A DNA stretch of 64,000 bases from NCBI GenBank assembly GCA_947095535.1, contig OX352774.1, positions 267,875,843 through 267,939,842 on the forward strand, in the 5' to 3' direction. Below are positions 48,701 through 55,000 of the stretch, in pieces. A program made the translations under genes and the position numbers. This DNA is from Poecilobothrus nobilitatus. Lineage: Eukaryota; Arthropoda; Insecta; Diptera; Dolichopodidae. The notes under the pieces are model-generated. The model ran no database searches, was not told where the DNA came from, and saw only the letters and a program-made list of their open reading frames with translations. Numbering within the stretch: the stretch's first letter is position 1; every line of letters begins with the position of its first letter.

Positions 48701-51140
48701 ATATCGTAATATAAAAATAATTCTTGTACATACATATATATAAGATAATAGATGAACAAATATAATATTTACATCTCTTAATCTTGTATAACAGCTCCAG
48801 TTGTGTAATCAACGGCATAGTAAATAATAGCCCAACAAACTGGTGCTTAGCCTAATATGAATAAAGTAAAGTATAGTTTATATCTCAGCTCAAAAAAAAA
48901 AGATAATATGAAAATTTTTCGGGTACATAAAATTTTGACAGTTTCAAGAAAAACTTTACAGATAGAAATTTTTTTTTTTTTGTTATAATTGTCATAACTC
49001 ATAACCAATAGTTTTAAATTTTGTAAATAAGTGTTTGTTTTTATAAAATTTAATTCTAAAAACGTAAATAATTTTATTGTAAAAGAAAAAAACCAAATGA
49101 TGTCCCTTAACGATACTTCTGATTCTGAAGAAAAATTAGATTGTTTAGTTGTAGCTGCTGCTGCAGCTTGTTGTTCTTCAAGCAAAAAGCAAATAAAAAA
49201 AAAATATTGCGTAAATCCATACTTAAGAGAAACAGCAGTAAAAGGAAGATTTGCTAGTTCAGTAATAGTCTTAGTCTTAGTTTTTAGGTTTGTATTAAGT
49301 TTAGTTTGAAGAAATGAAAAAACATTTTTGAGGTACTTTCATATGGATGTAGAAGCTTTCGAAAAATTATTTAAAATGGTATCAATAATTGATTTAAAAA
49401 TAAAATCACGTAAAGATTTCATATCAGCTAAAGAAAAACTAGCCTGTGTATTAGAGTAAGTATTAAATTTATTAAATACTTATTCTAAAACAGTATTTTA
49501 TTAAACATTATTATTTTCAGGTATTTAGCAAGTGGAACCTTGCAACGCCATGTAGCATCAGTTTATAGAATAAGTAAACAATACTTCGAAATAATAGACT
49601 TAGTTTGCAAAGCATTGTGTATAGTTCTTTAAAATGAAATACCTAAATTTTCAATGGATATGTTTCTTGAAATTTGGAATGATTTCAATTTTATTTGGAA
49701 TATTCCAAATACTTAGGGCGCAATTGATGGCACCCATGTCCATATAAAAAGCCAAAAAATAGCGGTACTCTATTTCATAATTATGTACTTATTTTTTCTT
49801 GTGTTGGGGTAATTTCTTATATTAAAAAACTTATTGAGAAATTAAAATAAGAATTCATAATTGATTATACTTAGTGAACTTGCTTTCTTTTTGTTATTTA
49901 TTTCTTTTTTTCCTTCATTAACAGGCTCTTTATCAAAACAATATTCTTCGTGCAAACTAAATTCACATTCTATTGGTCATTTTTATACAAATTCTGATAC
50001 AAATAAACAATCCGTTGGAAACGAAAAAATATAAGCACGTTAAGATTTATGAATTTTGATTTCAAAATATTTTTTAACAGATATGAAAATTAAAAATTTT
50101 CTACCTAGGTAGAAAACTATTGGGAAAAATCATATTTTTTCTCGGTTTGTGTCCTGTACTATATATTTTCTTGGCGTACTAAGCTACTTGAGGAAAAATT
50201 GAAAAAATTTATTAAGAAGTTTTTGCCGAGAAAAATGTTAACTTAAATTCACATATAAAATTACATTTTTTTGAGCTGAAATATAACCTGAATACTATGC
50301 TTAACGTAGAAGGTGCCTAATGCTCCTTACAGGAGTGAACACAAAAAAAATTACAGCTTTATAATTTTCATTTTTTTCTACATAAAAAATTCTAAATAAA
50401 TAGCTACAAATGTCTATACAAAAATAGTTACAATATCAAACCAATTGTGTAAACTCTTGTTTTATAATTAAGAAAATACAAGTTTTATTTTAACATTAAT
50501 ATTAGTTTTTTGTTCGCTATATTTTTAATTTATATATTATAATTTTTTTTAAATTAAACATGTTTATCAAAAATTTAGTAAATATAACTTGAAAAAATAT
50601 AAAAAATGTATTATTCTACTCACATCTGACATACATCCTCTAAAAGATTCAATTAGATCCACATATTTATCAGAAAAGTCACCTGTTCCACCAACAAATG
50701 CTCCAAAATGTATATTAAGTTTGGCACCATTTGCTATGGGTAAATATTTTTTTTCAAAAGTATTATCTACTTGAAATGTTATATTGGAATCGTAACGCTG
50801 AATTGAAACATCATGCCAATGAAAATCGTTGAGAACTAATTTTTCTTGCGATCTCATCTATAAAAACATTATATGAAATAAGATTTGAATAATAAAATTT
50901 TGTAATATATACATATATGTATGTATGTATGCATATATTTTACCTCTAATTTATTGCGATTAATGTAATATATGTAAACAATTTTTCCATCTTCTAATTT
51001 TAAAAGGCAGTAATCCGTTCTACCTGCTGCTAAAAAAAGCAAAGCTTTTTCTTGAAATGTACGAAATCTCAGTCTTATATTAGTGGAAGTTTTTGATTCT
51101 TGTAATGGAATATTGATGTGACCAGAACCAAAAAATGAAA
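29826..51140 (-). CDS. kon: kon-tiki/perdido, insect CSPG4/NG2 proteoglycan (spliced, 14 exons)
   Basis: Single-pass cell-surface protein, known in Drosophila for muscle-tendon attachment and glial responses and for binding Grip through its C-terminal PDZ ligand. Fourteen exons (51140-50944, 50857-50624, 39102-38921, 38359-37953, 37901-37750, 37695-36667, 36609-36361, 36302-35167, 35096-34943, 33345-33045, 32957-32595, 32501-31595, 31539-30876, 30761-29826) join in frame with GT-AG introns into about 2,303 residues. Order: LamG1 (1 to about 180), LamG2 (about 185-340), Cys-rich EGF-like piece (345-380), fifteen CSPG repeats (about 400-2130) each with an F.Q.DI....I.Y.H-like motif, transmembrane helix (2143-2164), and a 139-residue tail ending QYWV. 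The fly protein is, to my knowledge, of similar length. The signal-peptide exon is missing and probably lies further right. No disabling mutation was seen. Confidence 0.95.
30876..31539 (-). CDS. kon: kon exon: CSPG repeats 13-14
   Basis: Starts with the A that completes an AGA codon, giving FLEERNLLLCNITIPVEI, then TPVNDRPFILV. It contains FTQEEINNKCIHYAH and FTQTDIENTKIVYMQ and ends SSDTFQ at CAG|GTTCGC, an unusually weak donor. Reading on without splicing would meet a stop shortly after. Confidence 0.88.
31595..32501 (-). CDS. kon: kon exon: CSPG repeats 10-12
   Basis: Completes a Leu codon (T plus TG) to read KNTDILAKDKDSSADQLVF across the junction. It contains FTQYEIDTNEIIFIHD, FRQDDIENGRILYEN and a diverged third motif ending LTKNVIYEHDHSD. 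The donor is GAAAG|GTTATT. Confidence 0.92.
32595..32957 (-). CDS. kon: kon exon: CSPG repeat 9
   Basis: Acceptor TTTTTTAG|GC. Reads KIIELTPNNFVPIAEYY, then FTQKQLDSLSVLYAHDGSDD and IIPVNDERPYVAI. The donor ATTT|GTAAGT is consensus. About 17 codons at the 5' side precede the first usable start codon, so plain ORF calling misses them. Confidence 0.92.
33045..33345 (-). CDS. kon: kon exon: CSPG repeat 8
   Basis: Acceptor AAATGTAG, reading ITHPNISPNDITYIVKSS and continuing into FDQAAINSEKLYYIQAG. It ends VNTVAIEVVEG at a GAGG|GTAATT donor. Phase 0 in, phase 1 out. Confidence 0.92.
33560..34190 (-). repeat. Inverted copy of the GACGGACGG-type repeat inside a kon intron
   Basis: On the minus strand, CATGGCTTAATCGATTCAGA, then a GGTGT.ACAAACG stretch and TATACCCTTGAAC..GTTCATGCGGGGTAT, match 22500-22645. 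The adjacent 33820-34190 contains a diverged direct duplication around AACTTCTGTAAAATTTG (33925 and 34043) and AAAAGATGATCAAGTTTTA (34014 and 34160). Family unknown. The small frames here are not genes. Confidence 0.6.
34191..34942. other. kon intron remainder
   Basis: AT-rich intron sequence. The plus-strand frame 34646-34900 is antisense to nothing recognisable and is rejected. Confidence 0.5.
34943..35096 (-). CDS. kon: kon small exon between CSPG repeats 7 and 8
   Basis: This 154-nt exon completes an AGA codon (DKIR), then reads YKVIVGNIFAEGEVIIKIF and ends KLITNHNLD at GAT|GTAATT. It is too short to stand out as a frame. It was found because the flanking exons required it in phase. Confidence 0.9.
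35167..36302 (-). CDS. kon: kon exon: CSPG repeats 4-7
   Basis: Acceptor CTTGTAG|GAAATG. It contains the motifs FTQQDIDKNLLTYQTHR, FTLHDLSESRILYQHDDSE, FSQEDINEKKIYFQHLG and FTLFDLEQNQLIYWN. The donor is ATAAG|GTATTT. The ATG near its start is internal, not the initiator. Confidence 0.94.
36361..36609 (-). CDS. kon: kon exon: linker and start of CSPG repeat 4
   Basis: Begins LTAFCGTITSKIFDFRITF after a TTTTTTAG acceptor, following FQDEFK of the previous exon. It ends ISFNGTNFAK at AAA|GTATTT. Exactly 83 codons, phase 0 at both ends. Confidence 0.92.
36667..37695 (-). CDS. kon: kon exon: CSPG repeats 1-3
   Basis: Acceptor TTTAG|CTC, opening LFNSDHDLELIQLAPMTVSE. Motifs: FTLPDLKTNKIAYVHDGSE, FDVEELQEGKVQYIYN and FTRNQLLMNHIRYTH, with IIPVNDSP linkers. 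343 codons, phase 0 at both ends, donor AAA|GTAGAA. Confidence 0.94.
37750..37901 (-). CDS. kon: kon exon: cysteine-rich EGF-like segment
   Basis: Completes a Gly codon and reads LAVNCSWKYPCFENFPCLP, then SRCNQ, FICHCEQGFC and DYALPYK at an AAG|GTAAAA donor. Seven cysteines in about 40 residues fit the short EGF-like piece that separates the LamG pair from the CSPG repeats. Confidence 0.92.
37953..38359 (-). CDS. kon: kon exon: laminin-G domain 2
   Basis: Acceptor TGTTCTAG. Opens WEFEIKTIEEESLLLYN and contains DGKWHRIVFRYN and HFRGCIKNMRFNNEP, the LamG signatures, ending NMTVSNG at AATG|GTAAAA. An upstream in-frame start codon lies in intron sequence and is not used. Confidence 0.94.
38360..38920. 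other. kon intron, AT-rich
   Basis: 561-bp intron between the two LamG2 exons. Nothing further is seen in it. Confidence 0.7.
38921..39102 (-). CDS. kon: kon exon: end of LamG1 and start of LamG2
   Basis: Follows a CTATAATAG acceptor. Reads VFYNNINILKRARERAG, then SVGVSWNCSDEFSAS and FAFFPMISISNGDT across the junction, with a consensus AC|GTGAGT donor. It continues FRGCMSD of the exon 11.5 kb upstream. It was recognised only from phase and LamG logic, since it is not a large open frame. Confidence 0.92.
40385..40590 (-). pseudogene. DNA polymerase B C-terminal fragment, Polinton-like (copy 1)
   Basis: The minus-strand frame reads DFYVNIQKD, stop, FDTSDYDPQN, then after a second stop KNLGLFKDEFNGRII and SEFIGLRSK. 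In Polinton/Maverick-type protein-primed DNA polymerase B, a stretch of this form (FDTS.Y......KK.LG.FKDE..GK.I.EFVGLR.KMYS) follows the catalytic DTDS motif. Two stops in about 57 codons and no flanking ORF make it a dead fragment. It lies in the part of the left arm that has no counterpart in the right arm. Confidence 0.62.
40680..41010. repeat. Short tandem repeats TTTGGATTTTGAA and TTGGGATTTTGTA
   Basis: Two successive low-complexity arrays, at 40690-40770 and 40910-41000, each with irregular 10-20 bp units. The second ends TTTCGTACCCAACTCC, resembling the 3360-3960 repeat. The plus-strand frames here follow from the repeats. Confidence 0.6.
41787..41798. repeat. SINE target-site duplication, left
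   Basis: TTATTTGATAAT, repeated exactly at 41990-42001. Confidence 0.85.
41799..41989 (-). mobile_element. tRNA-derived SINE (family B) with 12-bp duplication
   Basis: On the minus strand it starts GGGGCCTCGGTGGCCTAGTG, with A-box-like TGGCCTAGTGGGTAAGAG and B box GGTTCGAATCCC. The body reads ACGCCTGAACAGGAAAGGCT and then CCACATTTATGTGGCAG, and the tail is a poly(A) of about 10. The exact duplication TTATTTGATAAT flanks it. Related copies are at 46900 and 51250. Confidence 0.9.
41990..42001. repeat. SINE target-site duplication, right
   Basis: Exact copy of 41787-41798. Confidence 0.85.
42255..42460 (-). pseudogene. DNA polymerase B C-terminal fragment, Polinton-like (copy 2)
   Basis: The minus strand reads SFIYTIFTEDFYEDIKADLS, stop, then ADYEKDNPYGFSIINK, TVLGLFKDEMSGKII and SEFIGLR. 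It overlaps the same protein region as the fragment at 40385-40590 but differs at many positions, so the two are separate diverged copies. The start SFIYTI is where the DTDSF catalytic motif should be, and the two Asp positions are not intact. A remnant only. Confidence 0.65.
42773..42775. repeat. Harbinger target-site duplication TTA, left
   Basis: TTA immediately before the terminal inverted repeat, matched by TTA at 46523-46525. A 3-bp TTA-like duplication is characteristic of PIF/Harbinger insertion. Confidence 0.75.
43336..45137 (+). pseudogene. Harbinger accessory MADF/BESS DNA-binding protein, spliced
   Basis: Three exons are inferred: 43336-43463 (MSLKKNKSSSEYVWNRDQ, one stop, LFELHPDLWDVSNVLYRN), 43610-43842 (THKQTIHSKIAAELEVKE, a stop after KIHNL) and 44730-45137. 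Exon 1 and exon 2 form a MADF domain (W.....LI.L...HP.LWD). Exon 3 ends with a BESS-like helix YGDYIASEMRAMSQQKLKEF. Introns have GTAAGT..CAAG and GTAAGA..TTTTTAG borders. Such proteins help the transposase bind DNA or enter the nucleus. Stops at two places suggest decay. Intron 2 contains the antisense transposase exon. Confidence 0.78.
43785..44672 (-). pseudogene. Harbinger transposase exon 3 (DDE_Tnp_4), frameshifted
   Basis: Acceptor TTTTTACAG at 44673. Reads MPITAEGWLRHAYCFERNWN, then FGALDGKHV (first catalytic Asp), a frameshift and stop, YKGSHSIVLMVLADANCK, MDVGCQGHISDGGVY, VPYVIVADNAFALKP (second Asp), RRIVENVFG (Glu), a stop/frameshift near 44190, and MSARFRILLNRIHLDEKK. All three catalytic residues are preserved but the frame is broken at least twice. 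The 3' end overlaps the antisense MADF exon 2. Confidence 0.9.
45065..45240 (+). repeat. 85-bp tandem duplication at the end of the MADF ORF
   Basis: GAAATTATACCACCATCATC..ATGAAATAAGTTT occurs at 45066-45149 and again at 45151-45233. It duplicates the last codons and stop of the MADF/BESS gene. Confidence 0.85.
45856..45971 (-). pseudogene. Harbinger transposase exon 2
   Basis: Acceptor TTTCAG|GTGACAG; 38 codons after a split Gly codon: DSYHSLMYTFRIPVSTIS, then TIIHEVCDAIYTTVKDEFLK, with an AAG|GTAAAA donor. This is the helix-turn-helix-like region before the catalytic core. Open throughout. Confidence 0.8.
46032..46255 (-). pseudogene. Harbinger transposase exon 1
   Basis: ATG at 46255: MSSEQVKAAAATVCYLI, then a stop in an A/T-rich run, then KFWVRRRHTVGFYKDLLNEL and, after another frameshift, STGERLALTLRFLATG at an ACAG|GTAAAT donor. 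The order RRR....F..LL.EL and G..LA.TLRFLATG is standard for Harbinger transposases. Homopolymer slippage probably broke the frame. Confidence 0.75.
46523..46525. repeat. Harbinger target-site duplication TTA, right
   Basis: TTA immediately after the right terminal inverted repeat, matching 42773-42775. Confidence 0.75.
46526..46880 (+). repeat. Continuation of the left-arm repeat after the Harbinger insertion
   Basis: ACTTTTACGTTGAGATCAGT, TCAGTTATATTTTAATTTGA and AAAAAAGCTTAAGTTATTAA match the reverse complement of about 47060-47250. The arm therefore runs across the transposon, and the palindrome's centre lies near 46.9-47.0 kb. Confidence 0.75.
46900..47025 (-). mobile_element. SINE (family B), head truncated
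   Basis: The plus strand shows TGCATTTCTCTGCCACATAA, AGCCTTTCCTGTTCAGGCGT and AGGGAGAATAGCTCTTACGA, matching 41810-41920. The sequence stops around the B box (GGACTCGGACCC). It sits near the symmetry centre of the inverted repeat. Confidence 0.8.
47030..48735 (-). repeat. Right arm of the large inverted repeat
   Basis: The reverse complement begins with a TATGGCGGCTCCGCCTGGAG / TATGGCGGTTCCGCCTGGAG doublet (48668 and 48625) and runs to about 47030 with the block order given for the left arm, lacking the insertions. The minus-strand frame at 48417-48818 (WRFRLEEL repeated) follows from the doublet and is not a gene. Confidence 0.82.
48850..50330 (+). mobile_element. Second, decayed Harbinger-type transposon
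   Basis: Diverged inverted ends: TATAGTTTATATCTCAGCTC plus A-run at 48870-48900, against the reverse complement of 50262-50305 (TTCAGGTTATATTTCAGCTC plus A-run). Inside is a transposase N-terminal half on the plus strand. It lacks the central and C-terminal catalytic region, so it is internally deleted or truncated. A target-site duplication was not established. Confidence 0.65.
49097..49800 (+). pseudogene. Harbinger transposase N-terminal half
   Basis: ATG at 49097: MMSLNDTSDSEEKLDCLVVA, a polyalanine stretch, then a frameshift near 49250. FHMDVEAFEKLFKMVSIIDL and KEKLACVLE follow, with a spliceable intron (GTAAGT at 49457, TTTTCAG at 49520), then YLASGTLQRHVASVYRISKQ, stop, FLEIWNDFNFIWNIPNT, stop, GAIDGTHVHIKSQK and SGTLFHNY. 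The GAIDG.H.HI block holds the first catalytic Asp. The rest of the DDE domain is missing. Confidence 0.82.
50624..50857 (-). CDS. kon: kon exon: LamG1, second half
   Basis: Acceptor TTTTATAG. Reads MRSQEKLVLNDFHWHDVSIQ, continues to AFVGGTGDFSDKYVDL and ends ESFRGCMSD at a consensus GAT|GTGAGT donor. 78 codons, phase 0 at both ends. The next exon lies 11.5 kb away at 39102. Confidence 0.94.
50944..51140 (-). CDS. kon: kon exon: LamG1, first half (5'-most exon found)
   Basis: Acceptor AAATTTTTAG. After two bases of a split codon it reads SFFGSGHINIPLQESKTST, then IRLRFRTFQEKALLFLAAG and DYCLLKLEDGKIVYIYY, ending NRNKLE at GAG|GTAAAA. It starts exactly where the LamG1 domain starts, so only the signal peptide and a few residues are missing. 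No exon for those was recognised in 51141-64000. Confidence 0.93.
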
Positions 51141-51239
51141 CTAAAAATTTTAAAAATTACATAATTATATTTGCTTAATAAATGATAAAGAGTATAAGAT
51201 AGATTAAAAAAATAAAAATGAAATTTAAATTTTTAAAAT

Positions 51240-51249
51240 AATAAAATCC
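51240..51249. repeat. SINE target-site duplication, left
   Basis: AATAAAATCC, repeated at 51381-51390. Confidence 0.75.
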
Positions 51250-51380
51250 TGAGGCCTCGGTGACCTAGTGGGTAAGAGTTATTCCTCCTTACAATATTTA
51301 CAGCCATGCCTGAACAGGAAAGGCTGTGTAATTTTCTATTCACATTTATGTGACAGAGAAATTCACTAAAAAAAAAATAA
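51250..51380 (+). mobile_element. SINE (family B) with internal deletion
   Basis: Starts TGAGGCCTCGGTGACCTAGT with A-box-like TGACCTAGTGGGTAAGAG, then jumps to TTATTCCTCCTTAC, so the B-box region is deleted. GCCTGAACAGGAAAGGCTGT, CACATTTATGTGACAGAG and a poly(A) tail follow. The 10-bp duplication AATAAAATCC flanks it. Confidence 0.85.
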
Positions 51381-51390
51381 AATAAAATCC

Positions 51391-52044
51391 CAATTCCCAA
51401 ATATTAATGTGATTCTCTTTTTTGACTTTTGTGAGTTTTCTATATTTCATATTTTTTTCTCTTTCACAATCTAGTATATACTATACATACATATACTAGC
51501 AGGAATCCCCGGCGTCGCCTGAACGTTTTTGTTGGTTTAATGAAAAACTAACTAACTTTTGTTTTTACGTTAATTTAATTTAATTAATATATGTATTATG
51601 TATATATTTAATATTTATTTTTTTTTGATTAAATTTTTTTTACATTTAATTAATTGAAAATTATTATTATAATTAAAATTATAATTATTGAAAAGTATTA
51701 ATGTTGATATTGACATTGATAGTAATTTATTTTAAAGTCAAATTCGTCAACATCGGGTTATTTAAATCGTGCACTTTTACTTTTGATTTTAATTTTGAAT
51801 AAATTTTAATTTTTGTTAATTTTAATTTTTACTTTAATCTTAATTTACTTACTTTAATTTATCTTAAGTCAGATTTTGATCTTGGTTAATTTTAAAATTG
51901 ATTTTAAGTCTAATTTTGATTTTAATTACAATTTCAACTCTGATTTCATTTTAATTTTTGCATTTCAATTTTAATATTATTATTTATTATTTTAACTTTT
52001 CTTTTATACTAATTTTTTTCCATCAAAATTACCAATTTTAATGT
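51391..52044. other. AT-rich spacer with TTAATTTTGATTTT tract
   Basis: 51480-51530 holds ATACTAGCAGGAATCCCCGG followed by CGTCGCCTGAACG, a GC-rich boundary of a kind often seen at ends of dispersed animal repeats. 51760-52030 is an irregular array of TTTTAATTTTGA-like units. Presumably within the first kon intron. Confidence 0.45.
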
Positions 52045-55000
52045 TAATTTCTGTAACACACGCGGGTTGCAAACGAATTTTCATGCCGTCGATTGCCATC
52101 TTAGTTCAATTAAACCAGCAGTCTTAGCCCTATATGAAACACAAGTCAGTAACCACAATGATAATTTTAATGTTACCGGCTACTCACTTATTTCACACTT
52201 CGTACCCAATAGAGGTATCGCTGTCTATATAAAAAATAACATCGCTTTCAACAAACTTCCAAAATATAAATGTTCTAGCCCAACCTTTCATTACATTACA
52301 TCAAAATTCTCGTTGAAAAGCATGTCATACATTTCTGTTTTCTATACAGATCACCCAACTCAAATGAACAAGAAACTGCTATAAAAATTGAAAATATATC
52401 GAACCAGATCAATGAAATTTCGGACGCATCTCCAGAAACTGAAATTGTTCTGGCGGGAGATTTCAACATTCATAACGGGGACTGGCTTCATTTTTCTAGC
52501 AAAATCTCCCCGAGTCAAAACTCAATTGGGAAACAAGTTGAACTATTCTGCACACTGTTCCACCTTTCTCAACTTGTCCAAAATCCCACTAGAATCCCGG
52601 ACCGTGCTGATCATGAAGGTCACCTCTTGGATCTGTTTCTCACCACACATCCTGAAAAATATGTGGTTTCAGTTGGTTGCCCCCTGGGTAATTCTGACCA
52701 TTGTTTGGTTAACACAAGTTTCCGGGTAAGCCCTATCTCCAACCAGAGGTCCCCTCCCAAAAAATTAGTTTGGCGTTACAGCCATGCTGACTGGGAGGGC
52801 CTTAACAACATTTTTAGAGCCTTTGATTGGTCATTCTGCTTCCGCAACAGAAATGTTAACTTTGCTGCAAATGCGATTAGTGAAACTATTTTACTTGGAA
52901 TGAGGTTATTCATCCCTCATTTCATGAAATCTGTTAAGAGGAGTCCTAAATCTTAGTTTAATCGTATTTGCAAAGAAGCCATTTCTAGAAAAGAGGAGGC
53001 TTTTAAACAGTACCAAAACAATAGGTCGAAGGCTGGCAGGGCCAACTATATAGTGGTGAGAAACAAATCCAAGAGAGTAATCAATAAGTAAAAATTCTTG
53101 TTCAAATTTACTTTAGGACGCGGGCGGTGATGACAATTTTAAAAAATCTTGATACAAATAAGTCACCCGGTCCAGATGGTATAACCACCATGGTGCTTAA
53201 AAATAGCTACTCCACAATTTCAAAACCTCTGCGCAACCTTTTCTACCTCTCCTTCACTTCGTGTATTCACCCTACCTAATGGAAGGTTGTACATGTTTTC
53301 CCAATTTCCAAAAAAGGTAATAAATGCGATCCCTTCAACTACCGCCCTATTGCTATAACTTCGGTCCTCTCCAAGGTAACGGAGAAAATAGTGAACCAAA
53401 AGCTTCTGAAATACCTGGACCACAAAGGTTTGCTTCATGATCGTCAATACGGGTTCAGAGCCCCTCGTTCAACCGGCGATCTCATGACTTACCTATGTGA
53501 GAAGCCAAGCATCAACCTTCATCATTCTGGTGAGTCTGATGTTGTGGCTGTTGATATTTCTAAGACTTTCGATCGAGTTTGGCATGATGGCAAAATGTAA
53601 AGCATTAGGTCTAAGTAGAGTCTTTCTAAAATGGATTGGAGATTTCCTTTCGAATTTATTTATTTATTTTATTTATTTATTCATTTCTCAAAAAGATCTC
53701 TGTGAAGCTCGTACAGAGTGTATACATTTTTTTTTTTTTTTTTATCAAATTCACTTAAATTCAGATCAGTGGAATAATAATATTAAAATAGGCTTAAATC
53801 TAGATATTATATTTTAATCTTCTAATTAACAAAAAACAAAAGCAAAAAAACAAAACAGAAAATAAAATAAAAAAGAAAGAACGAGATGTTATTTTAAGTT
53901 ATATACATAATAAAATTATTTAGTACTTTAAGTTCAAAGTTGAAAAAAAAAATAAAAAAATAGGAAAACAGAACAAACTAATTTGTTAATATTTTGAAAT
54001 ATATAACTGTTTACATTCTTTTTTAAATTGATTTCTGGATAAGTTTTGTATACTTAATGGTATGTTGTTAAATAGCCTGATACCTGAATTCAAGATAGGT
54101 TCAATCTCATTCAAATTTGTACCCGTCTCATATCTAAGTTTATTGTTTTCTCTTGTATTATATATGTGTACTTCATTGTTTGAAACTATTTTGGTATTTG
54201 TTTTGATATTCTGGTTTATGATATTGTGAATGTGCATAATTTGGCTTAGTTCTTTAAAATCTTTTAGGTTTAATATATTGTAGCTTTTATGGATATAGTT
54301 GGAGGATGTTCTAGTTTCGAGTTCAAAAAGATTTTTAATTGCTTTATTTTGTATTATTTGTAGACTATTGATATTTTTAATGAACGTGTTACCCCATATA
54401 CCTATTCCATACGTCAACGTGCTATGAAACATACTATAGTATATTGACATTTTAATTTTCTACGGTAGTCCTTTTTCCTAGTTTTCTGAAGAGCCCAGCT
54501 ATTCTTCTTGTTTTACGAATAAGTTCATTTATGTGGTGATTCCAGTTTAGCTCAGAATCTACCAAAATTCCCAAATATTTATATTTTTACACCTTTTCGA
54601 TTTGAGCTTTATCGTAATAAATAGGTATGTTAACATCTTTACATTTAACTAACATGTATTTGGTCTTATTTACATTAACTGTTAGTTTGTGCATCGACAT
54701 CCAGTTATGTATTATTTGCATGTCCTTGTTTATTTTCCACTCCAGTTCATAATGGTTGTTTTCTGCATAAACTACAACAAGATCATCTGCATACATGAAG
54801 GCTTTACCTACCAGATTTAGACTCGAGAAACTGCTTACATAACAAGAAAACAAAGCTGGCCCCAAAGAGCTTCCCTGAATTACTCCATAATCAACATGAC
54901 CTATTTCACTTTTAACATCATCACACGTTGCATATTGTTGTCTTTCACTAAGATAGCTTTCGAACCACTTATATTCTTTATTCCTTACACCGCATTCGAA

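Noticed and set aside
48417..48818. 133-codon minus-strand frame
   Set aside because: Lies in the right arm of the inverted repeat; its repeated WRFRLEEL is the translated GGCGGTTCCGCC doublet.
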